Assembly (NCBI GenBank): GCA_964387945.1
Contig: CAYLYX010000007.1
Coordinates: 121,089 to 185,088, forward strand
DNA length: 64,000 nt
Direction of reading: 5' to 3'
From: Parvicella sp964387945
GTDB taxonomy: Bacteria; Bacteroidota; Bacteroidia; Flavobacteriales_D; Parvicellaceae
This document shows, piece after piece, positions 25,668 through 33,790 of the stretch. Position 1 is the first letter of the stretch. Each line of letters opens with the position of its first letter. Both the position numbers and the translations under genes were made by a program. Under the pieces are notes generated by a model, which saw nothing but the letters and a program-made list of their open reading frames with translations, was not told the origin of the DNA and ran no database searches.

Positions 25668-27246
25668 TTGATGTGGTTATCGTAAGGTTAGCATCAGCTT
25701 TTATTTTGTAGTCGAGGCGATAGGAATCATAAAGCGCTACGTGATTTCCTCCGGGTGTATCGAAGACCACAGTAAGCAGTATTCTTCCATTTGTTTTGAC
25801 TCTTTCCAAATCTACCGCGTTTAATACTAGTTCATGGATGGAAGAAGCGACTTCATCTACCTTACCATCAGAACCTAAACCTGCAGCCGAAATCAAGCTC
25901 GGGGAAAAGATCCGTGAAATCACTTTATCGTTTGCATCCAGAACACCTAACTCTATATCAGCGTTTAGCGGGAATCCATTCTCAAGTTCCAAAAACAGTG
26001 TCATTTCGTTTACTGGAGTGGACGCATCAATCGTCATGGTTAAGGTATCCTCTAGTGTGAGTTCATTGGCGATGAAACTCAAAGGCATTCTTGCATTTAT
26101 AAAAACTCCCATCGGAGCATTTCGATTGTAAAAATCATTGTAACCCGAGACATTACCCATAGGGTTGATACTCACTTCCATATTATAACCCACCTCATTG
26201 GGAAGCACCTCTAAGAAATTGTCGATGTTACTATTCGAAGGGTCAAGATCCGTTTCATAAGTCGTTGGTACAATTGAATCATAATATCTCGTAGCTCGCG
26301 TTAAAGAGATCAATTCCCCTATCATGGTATGAGAAAGTGAAACGTTGCTGTTAGCCCCCACGGCTTCCAATTCATTGAGTTGAATGAACGCATCCACACC
26401 CACACCATTTCTAAGGACAAGGTCTACTTCCAGATCATCAATATCTATTGCACCAGCGACCCAATTTGAAAAACCCTCAAAGCTAGTATACTCCAAACCT
26501 GTGCTTACCGTATGTTGACCAAAATATCCCTGAGCCTCTTCTATCACCATATCTTTAAACTTGTTGGCGATGATGATTTCATCTGCAGACGACACCGAAA
26601 TATCAGAGGTATTTGAAGTGGATATCTTACAATTGATATTGGTCATCACCTTGTTAAAGGCTATTCCTCCTTGTCCTGTCATATCCAAAAAATAACCTCC
26701 CAAATCAAATGTCCCAGACACCACAGAGGTACCTCCTGTTGAAGCTGCAGGAACCGTAATGGTTTTCGAAAAAATTGCACCTGTCCAATCGGTTGCAGAA
26801 GGGATTTCATAGGTGTAGGTTACTATTCCATTTATCGTACTCTCCAACTCATACTCAACGCTACCAGAGGCTATTTTTGCACTCGAAAGGGATATCTGTG
26901 GTAACTGAAGATCCTGCTCTTCGGGTATATTTATGAAAACCTGTCCTGGGCTCAAATCAATGGGGGAAGGAAACTGCACCTGAAAGGTATCTCGAATCAC
27001 CGTATCGGGCAGCATCAAGATTTCTGTGAGATCAAGATTTAATAATTCACCCTCATAAACCAGCATTATCGAAGAGTCAGAAGCTACATTAACCAACGAA
27101 TCAGGAAGCAAGTCAGCAATTCCTAGCGAACCATAAGCGAGTGGTAGTGAATAATCACTGTTCCAGCGCAACGGTTCTTCTTGGCGCTTGCAACCTACGC
27201 ATAACAACAAAAACACTAACGATATGTAAAAAATTTTCTGTCGCAT
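25660..27246 (-). CDS. Large lipoprotein of unknown function
   Basis: The N-terminus has a signal peptidase II site, with hydrophobic stretch FYISLVFLLLCVGC and lipidated Cys at residue 19. The 510-residue mature part is beta-rich and opens WNSDYSLPLAYGSLGIADLLPD, a pattern I have seen in flavobacterial lipoproteins of unknown role. Residues 40-140 and 300-528 contain many extended strands without catalytic motifs. It is the first gene of an overlapping operon with the barrel and the T9SS-secreted protein. An outer-membrane surface lipoprotein working with that barrel is a reasonable inference. Confidence 0.6.
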   Translation of the reverse strand: MRQKIFYISLVFLLLCVGCKRQEEPLRWNSDYSLPLAYGSLGIADLLPDSLVNVASDSSIMLVYEGELLNLDLTEILMLPDTVIRDTFQVQFPSPIDLSPGQVFINIPEEQDLQLPQISLSSAKIASGSVEYELESTINGIVTYTYEIPSATDWTGAIFSKTITVPAASTGGTSVVSGTFDLGGYFLDMTGQGGIAFNKVMTNINCKISTSNTSDISVSSADEIIIANKFKDMVIEEAQGYFGQHTVSTGLEYTSFEGFSNWVAGAIDIDDLEVDLVLRNGVGVDAFIQLNELEAVGANSNVSLSHTMIGELISLTRATRYYDSIVPTTYETDLDPSNSNIDNFLEVLPNEVGYNMEVSINPMGNVSGYNDFYNRNAPMGVFINARMPLSFIANELTLEDTLTMTIDASTPVNEMTLFLELENGFPLNADIELGVLDANDKVISRIFSPSLISAAGLGSDGKVDEVASSIHELVLNAVDLERVKTNGRILLTVVFDTPGGNHVALYDSYRLDYKIKADANLTITTSND

Positions 27247-27371
27247 TTACTTCAATAATGTCTTACGGGTGTAAAAGTTGGCTGAAATTAAAAATAATTT
27301 GCTTCACGAGGCATTTCTAAGCCCGCTGATTACTACACAATTTCCTGCTTTGTATTTTTGATGTCAAATGT

Positions 27372-27401
27372 TTTGATAACCAGTAAGATTAACTATCTTT
27401 G
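27372..27401 (+). promoter_or_regulatory. Promoter of prs-rplY-pth
   Basis: TTTG at 27372-27375, an 18-base spacer and TATCTTTG at 27394-27401 form a good Bacteroidota promoter. The TTG inside the -7 element (27399) is in frame with prs but is promoter sequence, not a start codon; transcription should begin about seven bases later, before the ATG at 27423. Confidence 0.65.
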
Positions 27402-27422
27402 CACCCCCAATTTAGCATCGAA

Positions 27423-28364
27423 ATGACAAACAAGGTAAAAATATTCTCTTGCTCTGCTTCTCAAGAGCTTGCTCAAAGTATTGCAAATGCATACGGTCAA
27501 GAGCTTGGCCAAGTTGAAGTACAGCGCTTTTCTGATGGAGAATTTACCACGTCATTTGTAGAGTCAGTTAGGGGGTGTGACGTTTTTATCGTTCAGAGCA
27601 CCTGTCCTCCAGCAGATAATCTTTTTGAGTTATTGCTAATGATTGACGCAGCAAAGCGGGCTTCGGCTCGAAAGATCATTGCTGTAATGCCTTATTTTGG
27701 ATGGGCAAGACAAGACAGAAAAGACCAACCTAGAGTTGCGATAGGTGCAAAACTAGTAGCTAACATGCTAGAAGCTTCTGGAGTAAACCGAATCATGACA
27801 ATGGACTTACATGCCGATCAGATTCAGGGCTTCTTTGAAGTGCCTGTGGATCACTTATTTGGTTCTACCCTATTTGCTCCCTACTTGGAAGGGCTTAACC
27901 TAGACAACTTGGTAGTTGCCGCTCCTGATGCAGGAGGGTCGAAAAGAGCTAATGCCTATGCTAAGTACCTTAACGTTGATCTTGCATTGTGTTACAAGCA
28001 GCGTAAGAAAGCCAATGAGGTTTCAAGTATGACTGTGATTGGTGACGTAAAGGACAAAAACGTAATTATCATTGATGATATGGTTGATACGGCTGGAACG
28101 TTAACGAAAAGTGCCGAATTATTTGTTCAGCATGGTGCGAAAAGTGTAAGAGCAATCTGTACGCATGCTGTACTTTCTGGGCCTGCCTTTGAACGAATTG
28201 AAAACTCTGTTTTGGAAGAGTTGATTGTAACGGACACTATCCCGCTTAAGCAGGAGTGCTCAAAAATAAAGACGATTTCTGTGGCTGGCATCTTCGGTGA
28301 TGTGATGAAAAAAGCCATTAGTTTTGAGTCAATCAGTAAACATTTTGTATTCGCAAATCAATAA
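27423..28364 (+). CDS. prs: Ribose-phosphate pyrophosphokinase
   Basis: Makes PRPP from ribose 5-phosphate and ATP for purine, pyrimidine, His and NAD synthesis. With the ATG at 27423 the protein has 313 residues, the usual length, and begins KVKIFSCSASQELA. Signatures seen are MDLHADQIQGFF near 125 (with the catalytic His) and the PRPP-binding loop IDDMVDTAGTL near 216-226. An upstream TTG at 27399 gives eight more residues but lies in the -7 promoter box. It is followed by rplY after 12 bases, forming an operon with rplY and pth. Confidence 0.95.
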   Translation: MTNKVKIFSCSASQELAQSIANAYGQELGQVEVQRFSDGEFTTSFVESVRGCDVFIVQSTCPPADNLFELLLMIDAAKRASARKIIAVMPYFGWARQDRKDQPRVAIGAKLVANMLEASGVNRIMTMDLHADQIQGFFEVPVDHLFGSTLFAPYLEGLNLDNLVVAAPDAGGSKRANAYAKYLNVDLALCYKQRKKANEVSSMTVIGDVKDKNVIIIDDMVDTAGTLTKSAELFVQHGAKSVRAICTHAVLSGPAFERIENSVLEELIVTDTIPLKQECSKIKTISVAGIFGDVMKKAISFESISKHFVFANQ

Positions 28365-28376
28365 ATAAAAATAAAA

Positions 28377-28997
28377 ATGAAAAAAGTATCGTTGAGCGGT
28401 TCTCCGAGAGAGAACGTAGGGAAAAAAGATGCTGCTAACCTCAGAAAGGAAGGTAGAGTGCCAGCTGTATTGTACGGTGGTGGAGAACAAACTCACTTTC
28501 ACATTGATGAGAATGACGCAAAGAAATTGTACTACACTCCCAATGTGTATGTGATTAACATCGAGATTGACGGAAAAGCTACCTTAGCAATTATTCAAGA
28601 GGTACAGCTACACCCAGTTACAGATAGAGTTATTCATGTTGACTTCCTAGAGGTATTTGAAGATAAGCCAGTTAAAGTTAAGCTTCCAGTTAAATTGACT
28701 GGTTTCTCTATTGGTGTTAGAAATGGTGGTAAGCTGAGACAACACTTTAGAAAAGTGACTGCAGTTGGACTATTGAAAGATTTACCAGAAGAAGTTCAGT
28801 TGGATATCACTTCAATGAGAATTGGTCACAAGAAACGCATTAGTGACCTTAGTGTAGATGGAGTTCAATTTGTTGATGCTACATCTGCAGTTGTTGTAGC
28901 TGTTCAAATGTCTAGAGGTGCTGCTCTTGATGATGAAGAAGAAGGGGAAGAAGAAGGAGCTGCTGCTGAGGGAGAAGCTGCTGAAGCCACAGAATAA
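28377..28997 (+). CDS. rplY: 50S ribosomal protein L25 (Ctc-type)
   Basis: Binds 5S rRNA in the large subunit. The 206 residues include the N-terminal L25 domain (PRENVGKKDAANLRKEGRVPAVLYGG near 10-35) and the C-terminal TL5/Ctc beta domain (100-185). An acidic Glu/Ala-rich tail completes it. It lies 12 bases after prs and 12 before pth. The prs-rplY-pth order is common across bacteria and supports the calls. Confidence 0.94.
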   Translation: MKKVSLSGSPRENVGKKDAANLRKEGRVPAVLYGGGEQTHFHIDENDAKKLYYTPNVYVINIEIDGKATLAIIQEVQLHPVTDRVIHVDFLEVFEDKPVKVKLPVKLTGFSIGVRNGGKLRQHFRKVTAVGLLKDLPEEVQLDITSMRIGHKKRISDLSVDGVQFVDATSAVVVAVQMSRGAALDDEEEGEEEGAAAEGEAAEATE

Positions 28998-29009
28998 AAA
29001 TAAACTGTT

Positions 29010-29573
29010 ATGAAGTATCTAATCGTAGGGTTGGGTAATCCGGGTGAGAAATATGAAATGACCCGACATAATATAGGTTTTAAAACATTGGACGTCCTTG
29101 CTAAGGCGTCCAATGTTGTTTTTGAGCCTAACAAACTTGCGGACACCTGTGAAATAAAACACAAAGGCAGAACGCTACACCTGATTAAGCCCACCACATT
29201 TATGAACTTAAGCGGCAAGGCGGTTAACTATTACCTTCAACAAGAAAAAATTCCAATCGACAATCTGCTTATTGTTACTGACGATATTGCTCTTCCTTTC
29301 GGCACTCTTAGAATGAAAGGGAAAGGGAGTGATGGAGGACATAATGGGCATAAAGACATTCAAAGAGTATTGGGATCAACCAAATATCCTCGTCTTAGGT
29401 TTGGAATCGGAAGTGACTTTCACAAAGGGCAACAAGTGAATTATGTTTTAGGATATTGGTCGCTGGAAGAGCAAATGCAACTACCTGAAAGAGTAGGCAC
29501 AGCTTGCGAAATGATCCTTTCTTTTGCTACCATTGGACTGGAAAGAACCATGAACTCTTACAACAATAAATAA
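29010..29573 (+). CDS. pth: Peptidyl-tRNA hydrolase
   Basis: Releases tRNA from prematurely dropped peptidyl-tRNA. The 187 residues begin MKYLIVGLGNPGEKYEMTRHN, with catalytic His at about 20. The conserved PTTFMNLSG, TDDIALPFG and GSDGGHNGHKD segments follow. Length is normal and no residue appears missing. It is the third gene of the prs-rplY-pth operon. Confidence 0.95.
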   Translation: MKYLIVGLGNPGEKYEMTRHNIGFKTLDVLAKASNVVFEPNKLADTCEIKHKGRTLHLIKPTTFMNLSGKAVNYYLQQEKIPIDNLLIVTDDIALPFGTLRMKGKGSDGGHNGHKDIQRVLGSTKYPRLRFGIGSDFHKGQQVNYVLGYWSLEEQMQLPERVGTACEMILSFATIGLERTMNSYNNK

Positions 29574-29602
29574 GCACAACCGACTATTAATTCTGCTTTG
29601 CT

Positions 29603-29610
29603 TACCTTTG
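29603..29610 (+). promoter_or_regulatory. Promoter -7 element of the 29642 gene
   Basis: TACCTTTG, an exact match, lies 31 bases upstream of the ATG and 30 bases after the pth stop. Confidence 0.55.
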
Positions 29611-29641
29611 TGCTCTGAATTGAAAATTAAACTACCGTTTT

Positions 29642-32269
29642 ATGAAAAGTATTTTACTAAGTATTTCTGTATTTCTGTTTTTAGGAAGTGTGGCAACAGC
29701 GCAAACTACCGTAGATTTTGATGATGATGCAAAGTGGACAGCGAGTGCTGGAGGAGGTCTGTCTAGCTACCAACTTGATCATGAGTATACTGATGGTGAC
29801 TTTAGCGCAATCGGAGGAGAAGGTTTAAGACAAAACTCTTCTGACCAAGGAGGTGTACCTGGAGGTTTAGGAACTTATGCTTGGAGACTTAGAGACGATG
29901 CAGCTGTCATTTGGACAGCCACTATTGCGACTGGTGGTGTTTCATCCTTTAGTCTTGAGGCAAGAGCTTGGGATAATACCCCATCTCCAGACTACAAAAT
30001 AGAAGTTTCAACAAATATGGGAACTTCATGGGACTCAATTACGACCATTGATAATACCTCCCTGTCTAATTCCATTAACTGGACTACCTTCAACGGCACG
30101 ATCAATAGTGCTAACAATGACATCATGGTGAGATTAGTTCCAAATGGAAGTACAGAAAGAATTATGATTGACAACTTTACTTGGAGTCCATTTGGTGCTG
30201 TTGTTGATACAATGGTTTCTATTACCACAGCAGACATGTCTGTAATGGAGAACGTTGGAACTATCGATATTACAGTAGCACTCAACCAACCTGCTTCCCA
30301 AACCTTGACGGTAGACCTAGCTCTTCTAAGCGGAAATCCTGCAGTTTTGAATGGTTTTTCGACAGAGACGGTGACTTTCTTACCAGGCTCAACTTCTGAA
30401 ACCGTGACGGTTGATGTTGTTCAAGGGCAACTAGGGTCGGCTAGCGAGATTTTTAGCTTTGCCATTAACAACCCGAGCCCAGATTTGACCTATGGAGCTG
30501 ACACGCATTTTCAGCTAACTGTCAACCAACTACCAGTTGGACCTACCGCCTGTTCTGAACTATTTTTCTCGGAATACATTGAGAGCACCGGAACAAAAGC
30601 TTTGGAAATCTATAATCCAACGACTAATTCGGTTGACCTTTCAGGTTATGAAATTAGGAGGTATAGTAACGGATCAATGACACCATCTGCCACCCTATCT
30701 CTTGTTGGAAATCTAATACCTGGTAGAGTATTTGTTGTTTGTAGCTCGGGATCAGACCCTACTGTTTTAGCTGAAGCCGACTTAACAACAAGTGTGACAA
30801 ACTTTAATGGAGATGATGCTGTTGAACTCTACAATACCGTTAGTAGTAGCACTGTGGATGTGATTGGTGAAATTGGCGTTGATCCGGGAACTTCGTGGCA
30901 CGTAGGCACTGACTCTACGGAGGATGTTACAATGGTGAGAATGGCTAGTGTTGATGCAGGAAACTTGCTTTGGGTTGGAGGTGCTGACCAAGAATGGGAC
31001 ACCTACGGCTTAAACGAATACTCTTACCTTGGTAGTCATACGAACGCAGGATGTCCAGCTCCAGCTAACCCTGTAGCCTACCCGGAAGGTGCACTTGCTT
31101 ATTGTGTTGGAGATACAATTACCTTTTTGAATTCAACTTTTGGTGGGACTGCTCCATATACAGTAGAATGGGCTGTAGGAGGGTCACCAGTATCAACAGA
31201 TGACACGCTTTCTTATGAAGCGACAACCTCAGGAACTATTTCAATAACTATGACGGTAACTGACGATAATTCTTTAATGGATGACACCACCTTCAACATT
31301 ATTGTTCGTAACAACCCAACAACTGGGTTTGTCTTGTCTTCCAATACTATTTGTACCGGAGATACAATAACGATAACCAGCTCTGGGCCTGGACCCGGAA
31401 TTTATACTTATTCCTATGATACTGATCCAACATCCGCTACTATAAGTGCAAGTGGTGCTACTGGAAATGGCTATTTCACAACTGCCACGGATGGGAATTA
31501 TGAAATTTTGCAAACGTTAACGAATTCATATGGCTGCTCAGATACGGCTATGCATACTGTAACTGTCAACCCTATTGCTGATGCTAGTTTTTCTCCATTA
31601 GCTGATATTTGTGATACCGACTCAATTGAACTCGATCACAATGACCTTACAGGAGTTTGGTCAGGAACGGGCGTAACGGATAACGGTGGTGGAATGGGCA
31701 CTTTTATGACTAGCACGCCAGGAGATCATTACATTACTTATACCATTAGCAGTACTTGTCCAGATACGTATACTGATACAGTGGAGGTTTTTGCTTCTCC
31801 AACAGCCGCATTTTCTTTTACTGGCTCCATTACTGTAGATTTTGCAGATGGCAGTACTGGGTCTTCTTTATCATATGTTTGGGATTTCGGTGATGGAAAT
31901 ACCGAAACTGCTTCTGATCCAACACACACTTACGCTGCGGATGGAGACTATACCGTTTGTTTGACTGTAACAAATGCTTCAGGTTGTACGGATTCAATTT
32001 GCCAAACGGTTTCAATTGTTGGAACTGATGTTACCGAACTTGAGAACTTGGGAGTTTCATTTTATCCAAACCCAGTAGAAAATGAACTAACCATTTCTAC
32101 TACAGAACCCATTCAAATTGCTATATTTAATGTGGTTGGAGAGTTAGTCCATGCGTCAAGAGTTAGTGGAAACGAAATCATTTCCACTGGTAATTTGGAG
32201 AGTGGAACTTATTTGATTCAATTCGAGAAAAGCGGTGAGCGATTTACAGAGAAACTCATCGTAAAGTAA
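29642..32269 (+). CDS. T9SS-secreted multidomain protein (LTD, PKD)
   Basis: An 875-residue surface or secreted protein with a signal peptide (1-20). The N-terminal jelly-roll-like region (22-185) has Gly/Asp-rich loops. A Calx-beta or similar Ig-like module follows (about 190-298). A lamin-tail domain occurs at 305-475 (LFFSEYIESTGTKALEIYN, DLSGYEIRRY). PKD-like domains end in one with WDFGDGNTETASDPTHTY near 740-755. The type-A sorting domain is the last 75 residues (SFYPNPVENELTIS, IFNVVGELV, LESGTYLIQFE, EKLIVK). It is probably attached through T9SS to the surface or released. No catalytic site is visible. An adhesive or carbohydrate-binding role is only an inference. Confidence 0.8.
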   Translation: MKSILLSISVFLFLGSVATAQTTVDFDDDAKWTASAGGGLSSYQLDHEYTDGDFSAIGGEGLRQNSSDQGGVPGGLGTYAWRLRDDAAVIWTATIATGGVSSFSLEARAWDNTPSPDYKIEVSTNMGTSWDSITTIDNTSLSNSINWTTFNGTINSANNDIMVRLVPNGSTERIMIDNFTWSPFGAVVDTMVSITTADMSVMENVGTIDITVALNQPASQTLTVDLALLSGNPAVLNGFSTETVTFLPGSTSETVTVDVVQGQLGSASEIFSFAINNPSPDLTYGADTHFQLTVNQLPVGPTACSELFFSEYIESTGTKALEIYNPTTNSVDLSGYEIRRYSNGSMTPSATLSLVGNLIPGRVFVVCSSGSDPTVLAEADLTTSVTNFNGDDAVELYNTVSSSTVDVIGEIGVDPGTSWHVGTDSTEDVTMVRMASVDAGNLLWVGGADQEWDTYGLNEYSYLGSHTNAGCPAPANPVAYPEGALAYCVGDTITFLNSTFGGTAPYTVEWAVGGSPVSTDDTLSYEATTSGTISITMTVTDDNSLMDDTTFNIIVRNNPTTGFVLSSNTICTGDTITITSSGPGPGIYTYSYDTDPTSATISASGATGNGYFTTATDGNYEILQTLTNSYGCSDTAMHTVTVNPIADASFSPLADICDTDSIELDHNDLTGVWSGTGVTDNGGGMGTFMTSTPGDHYITYTISSTCPDTYTDTVEVFASPTAAFSFTGSITVDFADGSTGSSLSYVWDFGDGNTETASDPTHTYAADGDYTVCLTVTNASGCTDSICQTVSIVGTDVTELENLGVSFYPNPVENELTISTTEPIQIAIFNVVGELVHASRVSGNEIISTGNLESGTYLIQFEKSGERFTEKLIVK

Positions 32270-32292
32270 CAACAGCTTAACAATAATTACAT

Positions 32293-32324
32293 AAAGCCAT
32301 CACGTCAACTCGTGGTGGCTTTTG
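32293..32324 (+). terminator. Rho-independent terminator of the 29642 gene
   Basis: AAAGCCATCACG at 32293-32304 pairs with CGTGGTGGCTTT at 32311-32322 around a 6-base loop, with a short T-run. The TTG at 32322 is in frame with the next gene but belongs to this structure. Confidence 0.8.
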
Positions 32325-32326
32325 TC

Positions 32327-32334
32327 TATATTTG
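32327..32334 (+). promoter_or_regulatory. Promoter -7 element of the antiporter gene
   Basis: TATATTTG, an exact TAnnTTTG match, ends only 5 bases before the ATG at 32340, right behind the terminator. The mRNA should be leaderless. Confidence 0.6.
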
Positions 32335-32339
32335 CGTCC

Positions 32340-33761
32340 ATGAATACCTATCATGTAATAATAGCAGCGGCTTCGGTAATCATCCTGAGCTTCCTGTTCA
32401 ACTTGTTAGCAAAGAAAACCAACATTCCAAGTGTATTAATGCTTATCTTATTGGGTGTAGGTATTCAACTTTACAGAAAACCTGATATTTCCACAGGTGG
32501 AAGTGAAGAGTGGATCATGTCCGTGCTAGAAATATTAGGAAACGTGGGGCTAATTTTCATTGTATTGGAGGCAGCACTAGACCTGAAGATCAAAAAGGAA
32601 AAACTCGGATTAATTGCCAAAAGTTTCTTTATTGCATTAATTGCATTGGTGGGCTCATCTTTTGGAATTGCAGGGCTCATTATGCTTTTGTTTCAGGGTA
32701 ATCCTGATGCTACACTTTTTAAGAGTTTAATGTATGCAGTGCCCCTATCCATTATGAGTAGTGCCATTATCATCCCAAGTGTTAGCTCCCTTATTCCTTC
32801 CAAGAAAGAGTTCATGATTTACGAAGCTACTTTTTCTGACATTCTGGGAATTATGTTCTTTTACTTTCTAAAGGATTTCCATCACGTAGAAGGCGCGCTA
32901 AACATTTCTTTGGGTGTTGCTCAAAACATAGGACTGACTATTGTTATTGCGCTCGTTGCAAGCTACTTACTCACGTTACTTTTTCAAAAATTAGAAGCAA
33001 GTGCTAAGTACTTTTTAATGTTCGCAATCCTAATGTTGCTCTATGCAGTGGGTAAAACGTTTCACCTCTCCTCCTTGTTGATCATTTTGTTCTTTGGTCT
33101 GGTGATGAACAATACCAAAACTTTTTTTATTGGTCCACTCAGGTCGATGTCAGTGCCAAACAAGATGAAAGAGTCAATGCATGAATTGCATGTGATTACA
33201 TTAGAAACAGCATTTGTATTGAGAACCTTCTTCTTTGTGATTTTCGGTGTGACGATTACACTAGGGTCGCTCATCGACTGGAAAGTGGCTCTTATTAGCT
33301 TAGCGGTTGTGGGTGTTCTGTTTGGGGTACGATACCTCTTGCTTAAGTTATTTTTGAAAAAAGACATTATACCACAACTATGGATTGCGCCAAGAGGTTT
33401 AATTACGGTCTTATTATTCTATGCCATTCCTAACGGTCACATTGATAGTCATGGGGAAGTGCTGGCACAATACGATTTCCATTATGACTATCGAATTGAG
33501 GGTTTCCCTGAAGGAATTCTACTTTATGCGATTCTTATTACTTCACTCATCATGACGGTTTCGCTTATTATGAATAGAGGAGAAAAGGTACGAGATGTAT
33601 TTATGGATGTCATTACCCTTAAAGGAGGTGATAACACGCTAGTAGATAAAATCGAGGAATCGCTTTCTGATAAAGAAGAGGAGAATTATACGGAGAAGGA
33701 GCATGAAGATACCCCTCCTCCTGAAGAGGGTGACCAATCAATTATCCCTCCTTCCGATTAG
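32340..33761 (+). CDS. Cation/proton antiporter, CPA superfamily
   Basis: A polytopic inner-membrane protein of 473 residues with about 11-13 transmembrane helices. It probably exchanges Na+ or K+ for H+. The N-terminus has the family pattern LAKKTNIPSVLMLILLGVGI. The segment YEATFSDILGIMFF (near 162-175) places a conserved acidic residue in a membrane helix, as in the ion-binding helix of CPA transporters. The C-terminal 50 residues are acidic and Pro-rich, a cytoplasmic tail. The start at ATG 32340 is chosen because the in-frame TTG at 32322 falls in the terminator of the upstream gene. Confidence 0.82.
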   Translation: MNTYHVIIAAASVIILSFLFNLLAKKTNIPSVLMLILLGVGIQLYRKPDISTGGSEEWIMSVLEILGNVGLIFIVLEAALDLKIKKEKLGLIAKSFFIALIALVGSSFGIAGLIMLLFQGNPDATLFKSLMYAVPLSIMSSAIIIPSVSSLIPSKKEFMIYEATFSDILGIMFFYFLKDFHHVEGALNISLGVAQNIGLTIVIALVASYLLTLLFQKLEASAKYFLMFAILMLLYAVGKTFHLSSLLIILFFGLVMNNTKTFFIGPLRSMSVPNKMKESMHELHVITLETAFVLRTFFFVIFGVTITLGSLIDWKVALISLAVVGVLFGVRYLLLKLFLKKDIIPQLWIAPRGLITVLLFYAIPNGHIDSHGEVLAQYDFHYDYRIEGFPEGILLYAILITSLIMTVSLIMNRGEKVRDVFMDVITLKGGDNTLVDKIEESLSDKEEENYTEKEHEDTPPPEEGDQSIIPPSD

Positions 33762-33767
33762 AATTGT

Positions 33768-33775
33768 TAATTTTG
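33768..33775 (+). promoter_or_regulatory. Promoter -7 element of the ALDH7 gene
   Basis: TAATTTTG matches TAnnTTTG and lies 15 bases before the ATG at 33791. Confidence 0.5.
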
Positions 33776-33790
33776 TAGTTCAAACAAAAA

